A stretch of 64,000 nucleotides of DNA from Microbacterium sp. C7(2022) (lineage in GTDB: Bacteria > Actinomycetota > Actinomycetes > Actinomycetales > Microbacteriaceae): NCBI RefSeq assembly GCF_028823665.1, contig NZ_JAPEHV010000003.1:124001-188000 (forward strand). The letters are read 5' to 3'. Position 1 is the stretch's first letter. Each line of letters begins with the position of its first letter. The notes below the pieces were generated by a model. The model worked only from the letters and a program-made list of their open reading frames with translations. It was not told the origin of the DNA and did not search any database. Of the stretch, positions 8,129 to 15,297 are shown piece by piece. A program made the translations under genes and the position numbers.

Positions 8129-9103
8129 ATGTCATCCCCTGCCGACTCACCCACCCTCACCGCGCTCGACACGCGGCGTGTCGCGCCGTCGGACCGCCCC
8201 GACTACTGGTCCGCGGGGATCGCGGAACGCTTCTTCCCCATGCAGGTGGACGCGGTCACGGCGCCCTCGTTCGACGCGCGCCTCGCGGTCGGCGACGTGG
8301 GTGCGATCTCCGTCGGCGCGATCCAGGGGCACCCGCACCGTGTGCTCCGTACGTCCCGGATGATCGCCGCCGGGGACCCCGAGAGCATCCTGCTCTACCT
8401 TCTCGTGCGCGGAGCCGTGCGCCTCGAACAGGAGGACCGGTCGTGCGTGATGGCCCCGGGTGACATCGCGTGTCACGACACGTCGCGACCCTCCGCGTTC
8501 GAAGGCCGATCGGCGTTCGAAGTGCTCGTCTTCAGCATCCCGCGGTGGTTCATCGGCATCGGCGCCGCTGACATCGCCGCACGCAGCGCCACGACCGCGA
8601 CCCATGCGGGCATGTCACTCGCGCGGGTCGCGGCGCCGTTCCTCGCGGGCGTGGCGCGCACCGCCGCGGGCGGCGCCGGCCTCCCCGCCGATCAGGCGGA
8701 GGCTGCCGCCGAGATGATCCTGCCCCTCCTGCGCACGTCGTTCATCGCCGAGCCTCCTGCGGCACACTCGTCCTCGAGCGGGCTCCTCGGCCGGATGCAG
8801 CGGTTTGCGCTCGCGCACCTGCACGAGCCGGATCTCGGACCGGAGCGCCTCGCGGCCGCGCACTTCGTCTCCACCCGGTACGTGCACAAGCTGTTCGCGG
8901 CGGGAGGGTCCGGAGTGTCGGAATGGATCCGCGATCGCAGACTCGAGGGCGCGACGGCGGACCTGCGCAGCTCACCGACGAGCCCGATCGCCGACGTCGC
9001 GGCACGATGGGGCTATCGCCACCCGGCGAGCTTCAGCAGGGCGTTCCGGGAGCGCTACGGCTGCGCACCGCGGGAGCTGCGCGCCATGCCCCTCTCGGCG
9101 TGA
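8129..9103 (+). CDS. AraC-family transcriptional regulator
   Basis: A protein of 324 residues starting at ATG 8129 with GAGGAG upstream, 26 bases after the binding-protein gene and last in the operon. The N-terminal half resembles the AraC-binding-like domain of FeaR/NphR-type regulators, which control aromatic amine and phenol pathways. The C-terminal double helix-turn-helix (about 225-320) is typical: LAAAHFVSTRYVHKLFAAGG, then IADVAARWGYRHPASFSRAFRERYG. It converges with the VAO-type flavoprotein gene, whose promoter 1.6 kb further on carries overlapping palindromes that could be its target. Effector unknown. Confidence 0.85.
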   Translation: MSSPADSPTLTALDTRRVAPSDRPDYWSAGIAERFFPMQVDAVTAPSFDARLAVGDVGAISVGAIQGHPHRVLRTSRMIAAGDPESILLYLLVRGAVRLEQEDRSCVMAPGDIACHDTSRPSAFEGRSAFEVLVFSIPRWFIGIGAADIAARSATTATHAGMSLARVAAPFLAGVARTAAGGAGLPADQAEAAAEMILPLLRTSFIAEPPAAHSSSSGLLGRMQRFALAHLHEPDLGPERLAAAHFVSTRYVHKLFAAGGSGVSEWIRDRRLEGATADLRSSPTSPIADVAARWGYRHPASFSRAFRERYGCAPRELRAMPLSA

Positions 9104-9135
9104 GGCGCCCCGCTCCGCACGGCGGACGGGGCGCC
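9104..9135. terminator. Bidirectional hairpin between convergent genes
   Basis: GGCGCCCCG (9104-9112) pairs perfectly with CGGGGCGCC (9127-9135), and TCCG/CGGA extends the stem inside. It starts right after the araC stop and lies nine bases before the end of the convergent flavoprotein gene. No T-run is present, as is common in high-GC actinobacteria. Confidence 0.6.
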
Positions 9136-9144
9136 CCGCGCGCG

Positions 9145-10755
9145 TCACGACAGCGGGAACCCCTCCGCCCGCATCCGCGAGCCCCAGATGCCGGACTTGC
9201 CGGGCGCGATGACGCCACTCGGATCGAGCGTGTCCTTGAGCGTCTCGTTGAAGCGACGGACGGCGTGGTCGTTGAAGCCGAACTGATCGGCCGCGAGATC
9301 CATGAACGACAGGTGCGCGCGGTATTCGCCGTATCCGAGCTTGCCCGCGCGAGCGACCATCGCCTTCGCGTGGCGGTATGCCGACTCCACCTGCGCCGGG
9401 TTCTTCGTGTCGAACGGGATCACGTTGATGAACGTCGTCGCCCGTGCGTTGATCGGCAGCATCCCGCCCAGATAGTCGAGCCCGGCATCCTCGCACATGC
9501 TCTTGAAGAGCTGCTGCGCCTGTCGCGCGTGCGACGCGGTGAGCGGAATGACGGGCGAGAAGTCCACGTGCCCGCCCTCGTCGCCGCCCGACCATCCGGC
9601 CATCTTGTAGAGGTCGAGGCTCGGCACCCCGATCTGCACGCGTTCGTGCGGGTTCGGCAGCGTCTCCCACTCGTCCGCCGTGTGCTTCTCGCCCCACAGC
9701 TCGACGCTCGGGATCTGCAGGAAGCGCGCCTTGAGCCTGGCGAAGTTGTGGTCCACGACCGCTTCGTCGCCGTACAGCGCGAAGCGCATCATCCACCGGC
9801 CGAACCCGAATTCCTTCGCGATCGCGTCGATGATCTCCTCCGGCATCGGGCCCGCGCCGTCGTACCATTCGGCACGCGCGGTGGTCATCGACGCCATGAT
9901 GAGCGTGTTCGACAGCTGCGGCCGCATGTCGATCGTCCCGGCGAGCATGAGTTCGCGCAGCGCGTCGACCACGGCGGGCATCTGCGCGTCGTCCCAGACT
10001 CGCAGCCACAGCGGCAGGTAGATCTCGGGCTTGGGCATCAGCCAGTACCCCATCTTCGTGACGATGCCGAAGTTGGACTGCATGAACAGCTCGGTCGAGG
10101 TCGGCCCGAGCCCGCGCTTGTACAGCGGCCAGGTGGGATTGTCGTCCATCGCGCCGGAGCCGGTGCGCATGAGGTCGCCGTCGGGCAGCACGACTTCGAA
10201 GCCGCAGTGCGACGCCTGGTCGATCGAGTACGGCATGTAGGTCAGGCCGTGCTCGAGCGTGTTCGACACGACCCCGCCCCAGCCGATGTCGACGATCGAC
10301 GCGACCAGATCGTGACCGCCGGCCTCGATCGCGTCGTGCAGGTCGAACCAGCTCACGCCGGGCTCGACGATCGCGTAGCCGAGCTCTTCGTTGATCTCGA
10401 GCACCTTGTTCATCTCGCGGAACGAGAGCATGACCGAACCGCGCACCTGCGGCGCCGCGCCGCCGTAGCCGTTGTTCTTGCCCCGGCTGATCGGCCAGAG
10501 CGGAATGCGGAACTCGTTCGCGATGCGCACGATCGCCTGCACGTCCTCGACGCACGTCGGGCTCACGACCGCCGACGGCACGTTCGTCGCCGCGCCGGGC
10601 ACTTGATAGGGGTCCTGGAAGTCCTGCAGGGCGGCGGCGTCGGTCGCCACCTTGTCTGCGCCGATCGCCTCGGCGAATGCGGCGAGCGCCGCGTCGAGCT
10701 CGGCGGCGTCGACGCCGGGCGGGAGCGGTCGGGTGACCGCGGTGATGTCGCTCAT
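9145..10755 (-). CDS. FAD-linked oxidase of the vanillyl-alcohol oxidase / p-cresol methylhydroxylase family
   Basis: A protein of 536 residues. ATG 10755 lies nine bases after GAAGGAG; further upstream ATGs sit on or before that site. The FAD-binding PCMH domain (about 50-250) includes PISRGKNNGYGGAAP, and WGGVVSNTLEHGLTYMPY and STELFMQSNFGIVTKMGYWLMP are diagnostic of vanillyl-alcohol oxidase, eugenol hydroxylase/oxidase and 4-cresol dehydrogenase. These enzymes oxidise the benzylic carbon of para-alkylphenols through a quinone methide, so the likely substrate is a 4-alkyl- or 4-alkenylphenol. Whether it is an oxidase or uses a cytochrome cannot be told; no cytochrome gene is adjacent. It is divergent from an SDR that could take the resulting alcohol. 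Confidence 0.85.
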   Translation of the reverse strand: MSDITAVTRPLPPGVDAAELDAALAAFAEAIGADKVATDAAALQDFQDPYQVPGAATNVPSAVVSPTCVEDVQAIVRIANEFRIPLWPISRGKNNGYGGAAPQVRGSVMLSFREMNKVLEINEELGYAIVEPGVSWFDLHDAIEAGGHDLVASIVDIGWGGVVSNTLEHGLTYMPYSIDQASHCGFEVVLPDGDLMRTGSGAMDDNPTWPLYKRGLGPTSTELFMQSNFGIVTKMGYWLMPKPEIYLPLWLRVWDDAQMPAVVDALRELMLAGTIDMRPQLSNTLIMASMTTARAEWYDGAGPMPEEIIDAIAKEFGFGRWMMRFALYGDEAVVDHNFARLKARFLQIPSVELWGEKHTADEWETLPNPHERVQIGVPSLDLYKMAGWSGGDEGGHVDFSPVIPLTASHARQAQQLFKSMCEDAGLDYLGGMLPINARATTFINVIPFDTKNPAQVESAYRHAKAMVARAGKLGYGEYRAHLSFMDLAADQFGFNDHAVRRFNETLKDTLDPSGVIAPGKSGIWGSRMRAEGFPLS

Positions 10756-10846
10756 CGTCATCATCTCCTTCGATGTGTTCGGGATGCGGGATCCGCTCTC
10801 ACTTTCGGCCGCCGCATGCGGAGCACCAGGCAGCCGTACAGCCACG

Positions 10847-10871
10847 GCACAGAACTGTGCACGAACTGCAC
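10847..10871. promoter_or_regulatory. Overlapping palindromes in the divergent flavoprotein/SDR promoter
   Basis: GCACAG-AA-CTGTGC (10847-10860) is a perfect palindrome and overlaps a second one, GTGCA-CGAAC-TGCAC (10857-10871). The unit AACTG(T)GCACG is also directly repeated. The region separates the VAO-type gene (start 10755) from the SDR gene (start 10959). It carries no GATACG-type operator, so it probably answers to another regulator; the neighbouring AraC protein is the natural candidate (inference). Confidence 0.4.
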
Positions 10872-10958
10872 GACACGACGGATGCCGGCCCCGAAGGGTT
10901 CACCGTCGTGTGGGCTCGCGCAGCGCGGGCTCCGGAGCACGTGAGCGGAGGAGACGTC

Positions 10959-11735
10959 ATGAACGATGGGCGATTGGCCGGCAAGGTCGTCCTGCTGACC
11001 GGGATCGGCGGCGGAATGGGCCGCGTGACCGCACGGCTGTTCGCGCGCGAGGGCGCGGTGGTGGTCGGAAGCGATGTCGACGAGGCGAACGCGGCCGAGA
11101 CGGTGCGGCTCGTCGAGGCGGACGGGCATGCGATCGACGCGACGACGCCGGTCGATCTGGCCCACCCCGCCGAGGTCGACCGATGGATCGGCGATGCCGC
11201 GGCCCGATACGGCCGCATCGACGTGCTGTACAACAACGCGAGCCTGCCGCGCTTCGCGCCGTTCGCGCAGATGAGCGAGGACGACTACCGCTTCACGATG
11301 CGCAACGAGCTCGACCTGGTGTGGTTCGCCTCGAAAGCCGCCTGGCCTCATCTCGCCCAGGCCCGCGGGGCGATCGTCAACATCGGCTCGGGCGCCGGCA
11401 GCCACGGTGTGAGGTCGCTTTCGCAGGCCGCGCACGCGGCGGCGAAAGGCGCGGTGATCGCGCTCACCCGCCAACTCGCCGCCGAGGGCGTCGCTGACGG
11501 CGTGCGCGTCAACTGTGTGAGCCCCGGCGTGATGGCGACGCCTCCCGTGCTCTCGATGATCGAGGAGTTCGGCGAGCGCGCGCCGGTGCGCTCGGTCGTC
11601 GAGCGCACGATCGACGGGCGACCGGGCGACCCCGTCGCCGTGGCGTACGCGGGGCTCTATCTCGCCTCCGACGAAGCGCGATGGGTCACCGGCGTGAACC
11701 TCGACGTCGACGGGGGTGCCGGCGCCATCATGTGA
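10959..11735 (+). CDS. SDR-family oxidoreductase with His in place of the catalytic Tyr
   Basis: A protein of 258 residues starting at ATG 10959 with GGAGGAG upstream. The Rossmann motif TGIGGGMG is at 14-21 and NNAS of the usual NNAG block is visible, followed by GAIVNIGSGAG. The usual Tyr-x-x-x-Lys is replaced by His159-AAA-Lys163. His at this place occurs in a known SDR branch, so it may be a natural variant rather than a dead enzyme, but the proton donor must differ. It is divergent from the VAO-type gene, suggesting it oxidises or reduces that enzyme's product. Confidence 0.75.
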   Translation: MNDGRLAGKVVLLTGIGGGMGRVTARLFAREGAVVVGSDVDEANAAETVRLVEADGHAIDATTPVDLAHPAEVDRWIGDAAARYGRIDVLYNNASLPRFAPFAQMSEDDYRFTMRNELDLVWFASKAAWPHLAQARGAIVNIGSGAGSHGVRSLSQAAHAAAKGAVIALTRQLAAEGVADGVRVNCVSPGVMATPPVLSMIEEFGERAPVRSVVERTIDGRPGDPVAVAYAGLYLASDEARWVTGVNLDVDGGAGAIM

Positions 11736-11782
11736 CCCTGCTCGCCCGCTCGATTCTCAGACCATCACTTCTCTTTCGATAC

Positions 11783-11797
11783 GGTGCGTAGCGTATA
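11783..11797. promoter_or_regulatory. TetR-type operator, site 3 (diverged)
   Basis: GGTGCG-TAG-CGTATA keeps the right half-site and spacer but is weak on the left; an extra GATACG half-site begins at 11778. It overlaps the -10 TATACT at 11794-11799 of the old-yellow-enzyme operon and ends 49 bases before that start codon. Confidence 0.5.
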
Positions 11798-11846
11798 CTT
11801 TCTCGCACGCACCTCGGATGCGAACAGCCCAAAGGAGGGTTCGTCC

Positions 11847-13136
11847 ATGCAGACGCACACCACGGCGAGCGCGGTGCTCGGCTCGCCGCTGAAGATCAAT
11901 TCGCTCGAGATCAAGAACCGCATCCTGCTCGGACCCATGGCGGTCCTGCGCCCGACCGAGGACGGCAGGCCGAGCCCGCAATCCATCGCGTTTCTGCGCC
12001 GTCGCGCGCGCGGCGGCGTCGGGCTCGTGTTCGTCGGCGGCGCCGTGGCCAGCGAACGCGCCTGGAACGAGTCCCCCTTCTTCCCGAACGTCCGCTTCGA
12101 CAAGGACGAGTTCGTCCCCGACCTCGCCCGCATGGTCGATGCCGTGCACGACGCCGGTGCGGCGATCTTCGCCCAGATCTTCCCGAGCTTCGGCCGGATG
12201 GGGGTGCCGCGAAACGGTGCGCATCCGATCGCCGCGAGTCCGAAGCCCGTCGTCCTCGGCGCGGCCGGCTTCCCCGACCACGTCTACGTCCCCGGCGGCC
12301 GGGTGACCCCACCGCCCACCGAGGCCACGGCGGACGACATCGCCCAGGTGCAGGCCGACGTCGTCTCGGCCGCCCGCCGCGCGAAGGACGCGGGATTCGA
12401 CGGCGTCGAGATCGGCGCGCACATGTGCTACTTCTACTCGTCGTTCCTGTCGCCCCTGGCCAACAAGCGCACCGACGAGTACGGCGGGAGCGCCGAGAAC
12501 CGTGCGCGGGCGCTGCGCGACGCGGTCGCCGCCGTGCGCGCCGAGGTCGGGCCGGACTATCCGGTCGGCATCCGCATGAGCGTGAACGACCACATGCCGG
12601 GGGGTCAGGGTCCGGAAGGATTCGCCGAGGTCGCCGCGCACATCGTCACGGCCGGAGTGGACTTCATCTCGCTCAGCGAGGCCAACTACGAATCGATGGC
12701 CGAGAACGTGCCCTCGCGATCGGGCAACATGCTCGCGCACGGCGAGCCGCAGGCGTTCCGGGCCGCGGTCGGCGGCATCCCGCTGTTCCTCTCCAGCACG
12801 CCCGACCCCCAGCAGGCGGCCGATGCGATCAGCGCCGGTCACGCCGATGCGACGATGCTCGCCCGTCAGCTGCTCGCCGATCCGGACTACGCGAACAAGG
12901 TGATCGAGGGCCGCGAGGGCGACATCGTCTGGTGCGACCACGCGAACTCGTGCATGCGGCGCCTGATGACGAACATCCCGGTCGCGTGTCACAAGAACCC
13001 CAAGATGGGACGCGAAGATCCCGGGGCGAAACGCTCCACTGCCCTGCAGAACGTCTTCGTCTGGGCTGCGGGCAATGCGCTGCTGATGAAGATCGCCGAC
13101 GTCGCGGCGAAAGCCGCACCCAAGCCGAAGCACTGA
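11847..13136 (+). CDS. Old-yellow-enzyme family NADH:flavin oxidoreductase
   Basis: A protein of 429 residues starting at ATG 11847 after AAAGGAGG. It is the FMN-binding TIM barrel of the OYE family (KINSLEIKNRILLGPM at the start; GVEIGAHMCYFYSSFLSPLANKRTDEYGGS in the middle). The family reduces activated C=C bonds or demethylates. The C-terminus carries Cys363, Cys369 and Cys381 of the cluster motif seen in 2,4-dienoyl-CoA and 2-enoate reductases, but the second cysteine is Ala366 and there is no downstream FAD/NAD domain. So it is a single-domain form with a damaged iron-sulfur site. First gene of an operon with an EthD-like gene and an SDR. Likely reduces an enone intermediate (inference). 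Confidence 0.8.
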   Translation: MQTHTTASAVLGSPLKINSLEIKNRILLGPMAVLRPTEDGRPSPQSIAFLRRRARGGVGLVFVGGAVASERAWNESPFFPNVRFDKDEFVPDLARMVDAVHDAGAAIFAQIFPSFGRMGVPRNGAHPIAASPKPVVLGAAGFPDHVYVPGGRVTPPPTEATADDIAQVQADVVSAARRAKDAGFDGVEIGAHMCYFYSSFLSPLANKRTDEYGGSAENRARALRDAVAAVRAEVGPDYPVGIRMSVNDHMPGGQGPEGFAEVAAHIVTAGVDFISLSEANYESMAENVPSRSGNMLAHGEPQAFRAAVGGIPLFLSSTPDPQQAADAISAGHADATMLARQLLADPDYANKVIEGREGDIVWCDHANSCMRRLMTNIPVACHKNPKMGREDPGAKRSTALQNVFVWAAGNALLMKIADVAAKAAPKPKH

Positions 13137-13142
13137 GGACGG

Positions 13143-13853
13143 ATGATGAACCCCGCATTCAAGATGGTGTTGCTGCTCCGCTCTCGCGACGGGCTCGACG
13201 CGGATGCGTTCGTCGACGCGTGGACCGCCCTCGACCGCAGCGACGGCATCGCCGCCGAGGGCTTCGTCGACATCGCGTTCGACGCGCCGCTGGCCGGTCG
13301 GGTGCCGATCGAGGGCGTGCAGGAGGCGCCGTTCGACGCCGCCGTGGAGACCTGGTGGGAACGCAAGAACGACGCCGCCGACTGGATCGTCTCGCACGAG
13401 TTCAGCGACGAGTGGCTGCCGCGGAGGATGCCGCTGCTGCAGAATCGGCCGACCGCGATCGGCGGCGCTCCCCGACTGCTCTGGGAATCTCCGAGCCCCG
13501 TGCCCGCCGACGCGGTGAAGGTGCTCACGCTGCCGGTCGCGGCCCGTCGTCTGCGGGTGGCCGAGTTCGTCGATCACTGGACCGGCGAGCACGCCCGTCT
13601 CGCACTGAGCGGCCCGGGAACCCGGGAGCGACTCCTCCGCCTCGAAGACACGCCGGCACCCACCCCCGTGACCACGAGGCTCGACCGGGCTCTGGCGGAC
13701 GGCATCGGGGCGCTCACGTTCGCATCGATCGGCGCACTGGAGGAGGAGTTCGCCAGCGAGCACTACCGCCGCGTTCTCGCGCCCGACGAAGTCACGTTCA
13801 CGAATCCCGGGTTCTCGCGCGCGGTGCTGACCAGACCGGTCGCGGCGGTCTGA
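13143..13853 (+). CDS. EthD-like protein with two ferredoxin-like repeats
   Basis: A protein of 236 residues starting at ATG 13143 or 13146, directly after the OYE gene. It looks like two dimeric alpha/beta-barrel modules: FKMVLLLRSRDGLDADAFVDAW near the start and VKVLTLPVAARRLRVAEFVDHW near residue 125. The strand-helix-HW pattern is that of EthD-domain proteins, which occur in ether, alkane and polyketide-type pathways and sometimes act as small-substrate enzymes or accessory proteins. No catalytic residues can be assigned. Its place between two oxidoreductases suggests a role on the same intermediate. Domain call is moderate; function unknown. Confidence 0.55.
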   Translation: MMNPAFKMVLLLRSRDGLDADAFVDAWTALDRSDGIAAEGFVDIAFDAPLAGRVPIEGVQEAPFDAAVETWWERKNDAADWIVSHEFSDEWLPRRMPLLQNRPTAIGGAPRLLWESPSPVPADAVKVLTLPVAARRLRVAEFVDHWTGEHARLALSGPGTRERLLRLEDTPAPTPVTTRLDRALADGIGALTFASIGALEEEFASEHYRRVLAPDEVTFTNPGFSRAVLTRPVAAV

Positions 13854-13876
13854 CGACTCTCCCGACATCCACCGGC

Positions 13877-13902
13877 GTGTCCGCGCGGTCGTCCGCGGAC
13901 AC
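13877..13902. repeat. Intergenic hairpin between the EthD-like and SDR genes
   Basis: GTGTCCGCG (13877-13885) pairs perfectly with CGCGGACAC (13894-13902) around an 8-base loop. It sits in an 81-base gap inside the operon. It may be a weak terminator or a processing site that lowers or stabilises expression of the downstream SDR. Confidence 0.4.
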
Positions 13903-13934
13903 CTCCCGCTCGACGACGACCCGAGGAGGATGCC

Positions 13935-14771
13935 ATGGCAGGAAGACTCGACGGCAAGGTCGCCGTCATCACGGGCGCGGCGAGCGGCATCGGCCGCGCG
14001 GCCGCCGAGCTGTTCGTCGCCGAGGGCGCGCGAGTGGTCGCCGCCGACATCGACGACGCCCACGGAGGCGAGCTGCAGCAGGCCCACCCGAATCACCTGC
14101 GCTACGTGCACACCGATGTGACGAGTGAGGCCGATATCGCCGCGGCGGTGACGGCGGCGGTCGACGCGTTCGGGCGGCTCGACATCATGTTCAACAATGC
14201 CGGCGCACCGGGCGATCCCGCCTCCGTGCTCGAGCTCGGCCCCGAGGGCTTCGACCGCACGCTCGCGCTCCTGGCCCGGTCGGCGCTCCTCGGGACCAAG
14301 CACGCGGCCAGGCAGTTCACCGCGCGGGGCGGCCCCGGGTCGATCGTCAACACGGCGAGCTCCGCCGGCGTGCAGGGCGGGTGGAGCACCGCGGGCTACA
14401 CGGTGGCTAAGCACGCCGTCATCGGCGTGACCCGACAGTCCGCCGCGGAGCTCGGACGACACGGCATCCGGGTCAATGCGATCGCGCCCGGGATCATCCG
14501 CACGCCGATCATGGCGAGGAGCTTCGGAGTGCCGCTTGAGCGCGCCGACGAGTTCGCCGCGTTCCTGGATGAACGGCATGGCCCTCTGCAGCCCATCGGG
14601 CGCCTCGGGCTTCCGCAGGACATCGCGGAGGCCGCCCTGTGGCTCGGCAGCGACGCCTCCACGTTCGTCACGGGCATCGTGCTCCCGGTCGACGGAGGTG
14701 CGACGGTCGTCTACGCCGGCGCCGCCGCGACGGACGTCTTCAGCGCCGTGGCGGACTTCCTCGCCGAATGA
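13935..14771 (+). CDS. SDR-family NAD(P)-dependent oxidoreductase
   Basis: A protein of 278 residues starting at ATG 13935 after GAGGAGG. A classical short-chain dehydrogenase: TGAASGIG (13-20), NNAG (87-90), Ser142/Ser143, Tyr155 and Lys159 of YxxxK, and PGIIRTPIM. Unlike the SDR at 10,959, its catalytic residues are intact. Third gene of the OYE operon. It probably interconverts an alcohol and a ketone next to the bond reduced by the OYE-family enzyme; the substrate is not known. Confidence 0.85.
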   Translation: MAGRLDGKVAVITGAASGIGRAAAELFVAEGARVVAADIDDAHGGELQQAHPNHLRYVHTDVTSEADIAAAVTAAVDAFGRLDIMFNNAGAPGDPASVLELGPEGFDRTLALLARSALLGTKHAARQFTARGGPGSIVNTASSAGVQGGWSTAGYTVAKHAVIGVTRQSAAELGRHGIRVNAIAPGIIRTPIMARSFGVPLERADEFAAFLDERHGPLQPIGRLGLPQDIAEAALWLGSDASTFVTGIVLPVDGGATVVYAGAAATDVFSAVADFLAE

Positions 14772-14805
14772 CCCCTTGACCGACACGAAGGACGTCATCA
14801 TACTC

Positions 14806-14820
14806 GAAACGTATCGTTTC
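14806..14820. promoter_or_regulatory. TetR-type operator, site 4
   Basis: GAAACG-TAT-CGTTTC is a perfect palindrome that differs from the consensus by one symmetric change in each half. It lies 53 bases before the start of the truncated FAD-dependent dehydrogenase gene and includes a TATCGT hexamer that could be a -10. It shows the broken gene once belonged to the same regulon. Confidence 0.65.
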
Positions 14821-14873
14821 TGATGTGACGGTCATCACCTGCGCGGTGATCCCTACTCGATGAGGAGTCGACC

Positions 14874-15089
14874 ATGCCAGCATCCACACATTCCCCGACG
14901 GTATCCGCGTCGACAATCGATGCCTGGGCCGACGAGACGGACGTGATCGTCGTCGGAGGCGGCGCCTCCGGATTCACGGCGGGCATCATGGCCGCCGAGG
15001 GCGGCGCACGGGTCGTCCTGCTCGAGAAGGCGCATGCGATCGGCGGCACGTCGGCGAAGTCCGGGGCGGGGATGTGGGTGCCGGCGAAG
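14874..15089 (+). pseudogene. Truncated FAD-dependent dehydrogenase (KstD/fumarate reductase-like), 5' fragment
   Basis: From ATG 14874 (GAGGAG upstream) the frame reads a normal start of the flavoprotein family of 3-ketosteroid dehydrogenases and fumarate reductases: DVIVVGGGASGFTAGIMAAE, LLEKAHAIGGTSAKSGAGMWVPA. After about residue 72, near base 15,087, homology stops. The frame stays open to 15,356 but only reads the back of an SDR gene. The normal protein is about 500 residues, so nearly all the catalytic part is missing. The operator and ribosome site are still intact. Confidence 0.75.
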
Positions 15090-15266
15090 GTGCACGAACG
15101 TCGCTGCGGCTCCGAGCTCCGTCACGAGGCGCCGACCGTGCGCGTCGTCCACGTCGGCGATCACCACGCGGCCGCCCTCGCGGACGATCGCGCGCGCATG
15201 GGATTCCCCCATCCCGCCTGCCCCGCCCGTGACGAGCGCGACCTTGTCCGCGAGTCTGCCGGTCAT
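15087..15266 (-). pseudogene. Truncated SDR gene, 5' fragment
   Basis: From ATG 15266 leftwards the minus strand encodes a normal SDR start: LADKVALVTGGAGGMGESHARA, VVIADVDDAHG, and ATFVHL, where the next residues should be DVT. Homology ends at about 15,087, exactly where the facing FAD-dehydrogenase fragment ends. The frame runs on as nonsense to 14,853. No good ribosome site precedes the ATG; the gene would be the last of the ABC-transporter operon, 31 bases after the permease stop. The catalytic Ser-Tyr-Lys part is lost. Confidence 0.7.
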
Positions 15267-15297
15267 TGCGCGCGCGCCGTCATCCGCAGCCGGGGCA

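Noticed and set aside
8923-10944. A 673-codon plus-strand frame opposite the VAO-type gene
   Set aside because: Shadow of the flavoprotein gene; no motifs, and it crosses the 9,104-9,135 hairpin and the divergent promoter.
11757-14801. A 1014-codon open frame on the minus strand
   Set aside because: It mirrors the OYE, EthD-like and SDR genes on the plus strand, is rich in Arg/Gly/His, and lacks a ribosome site or domain.
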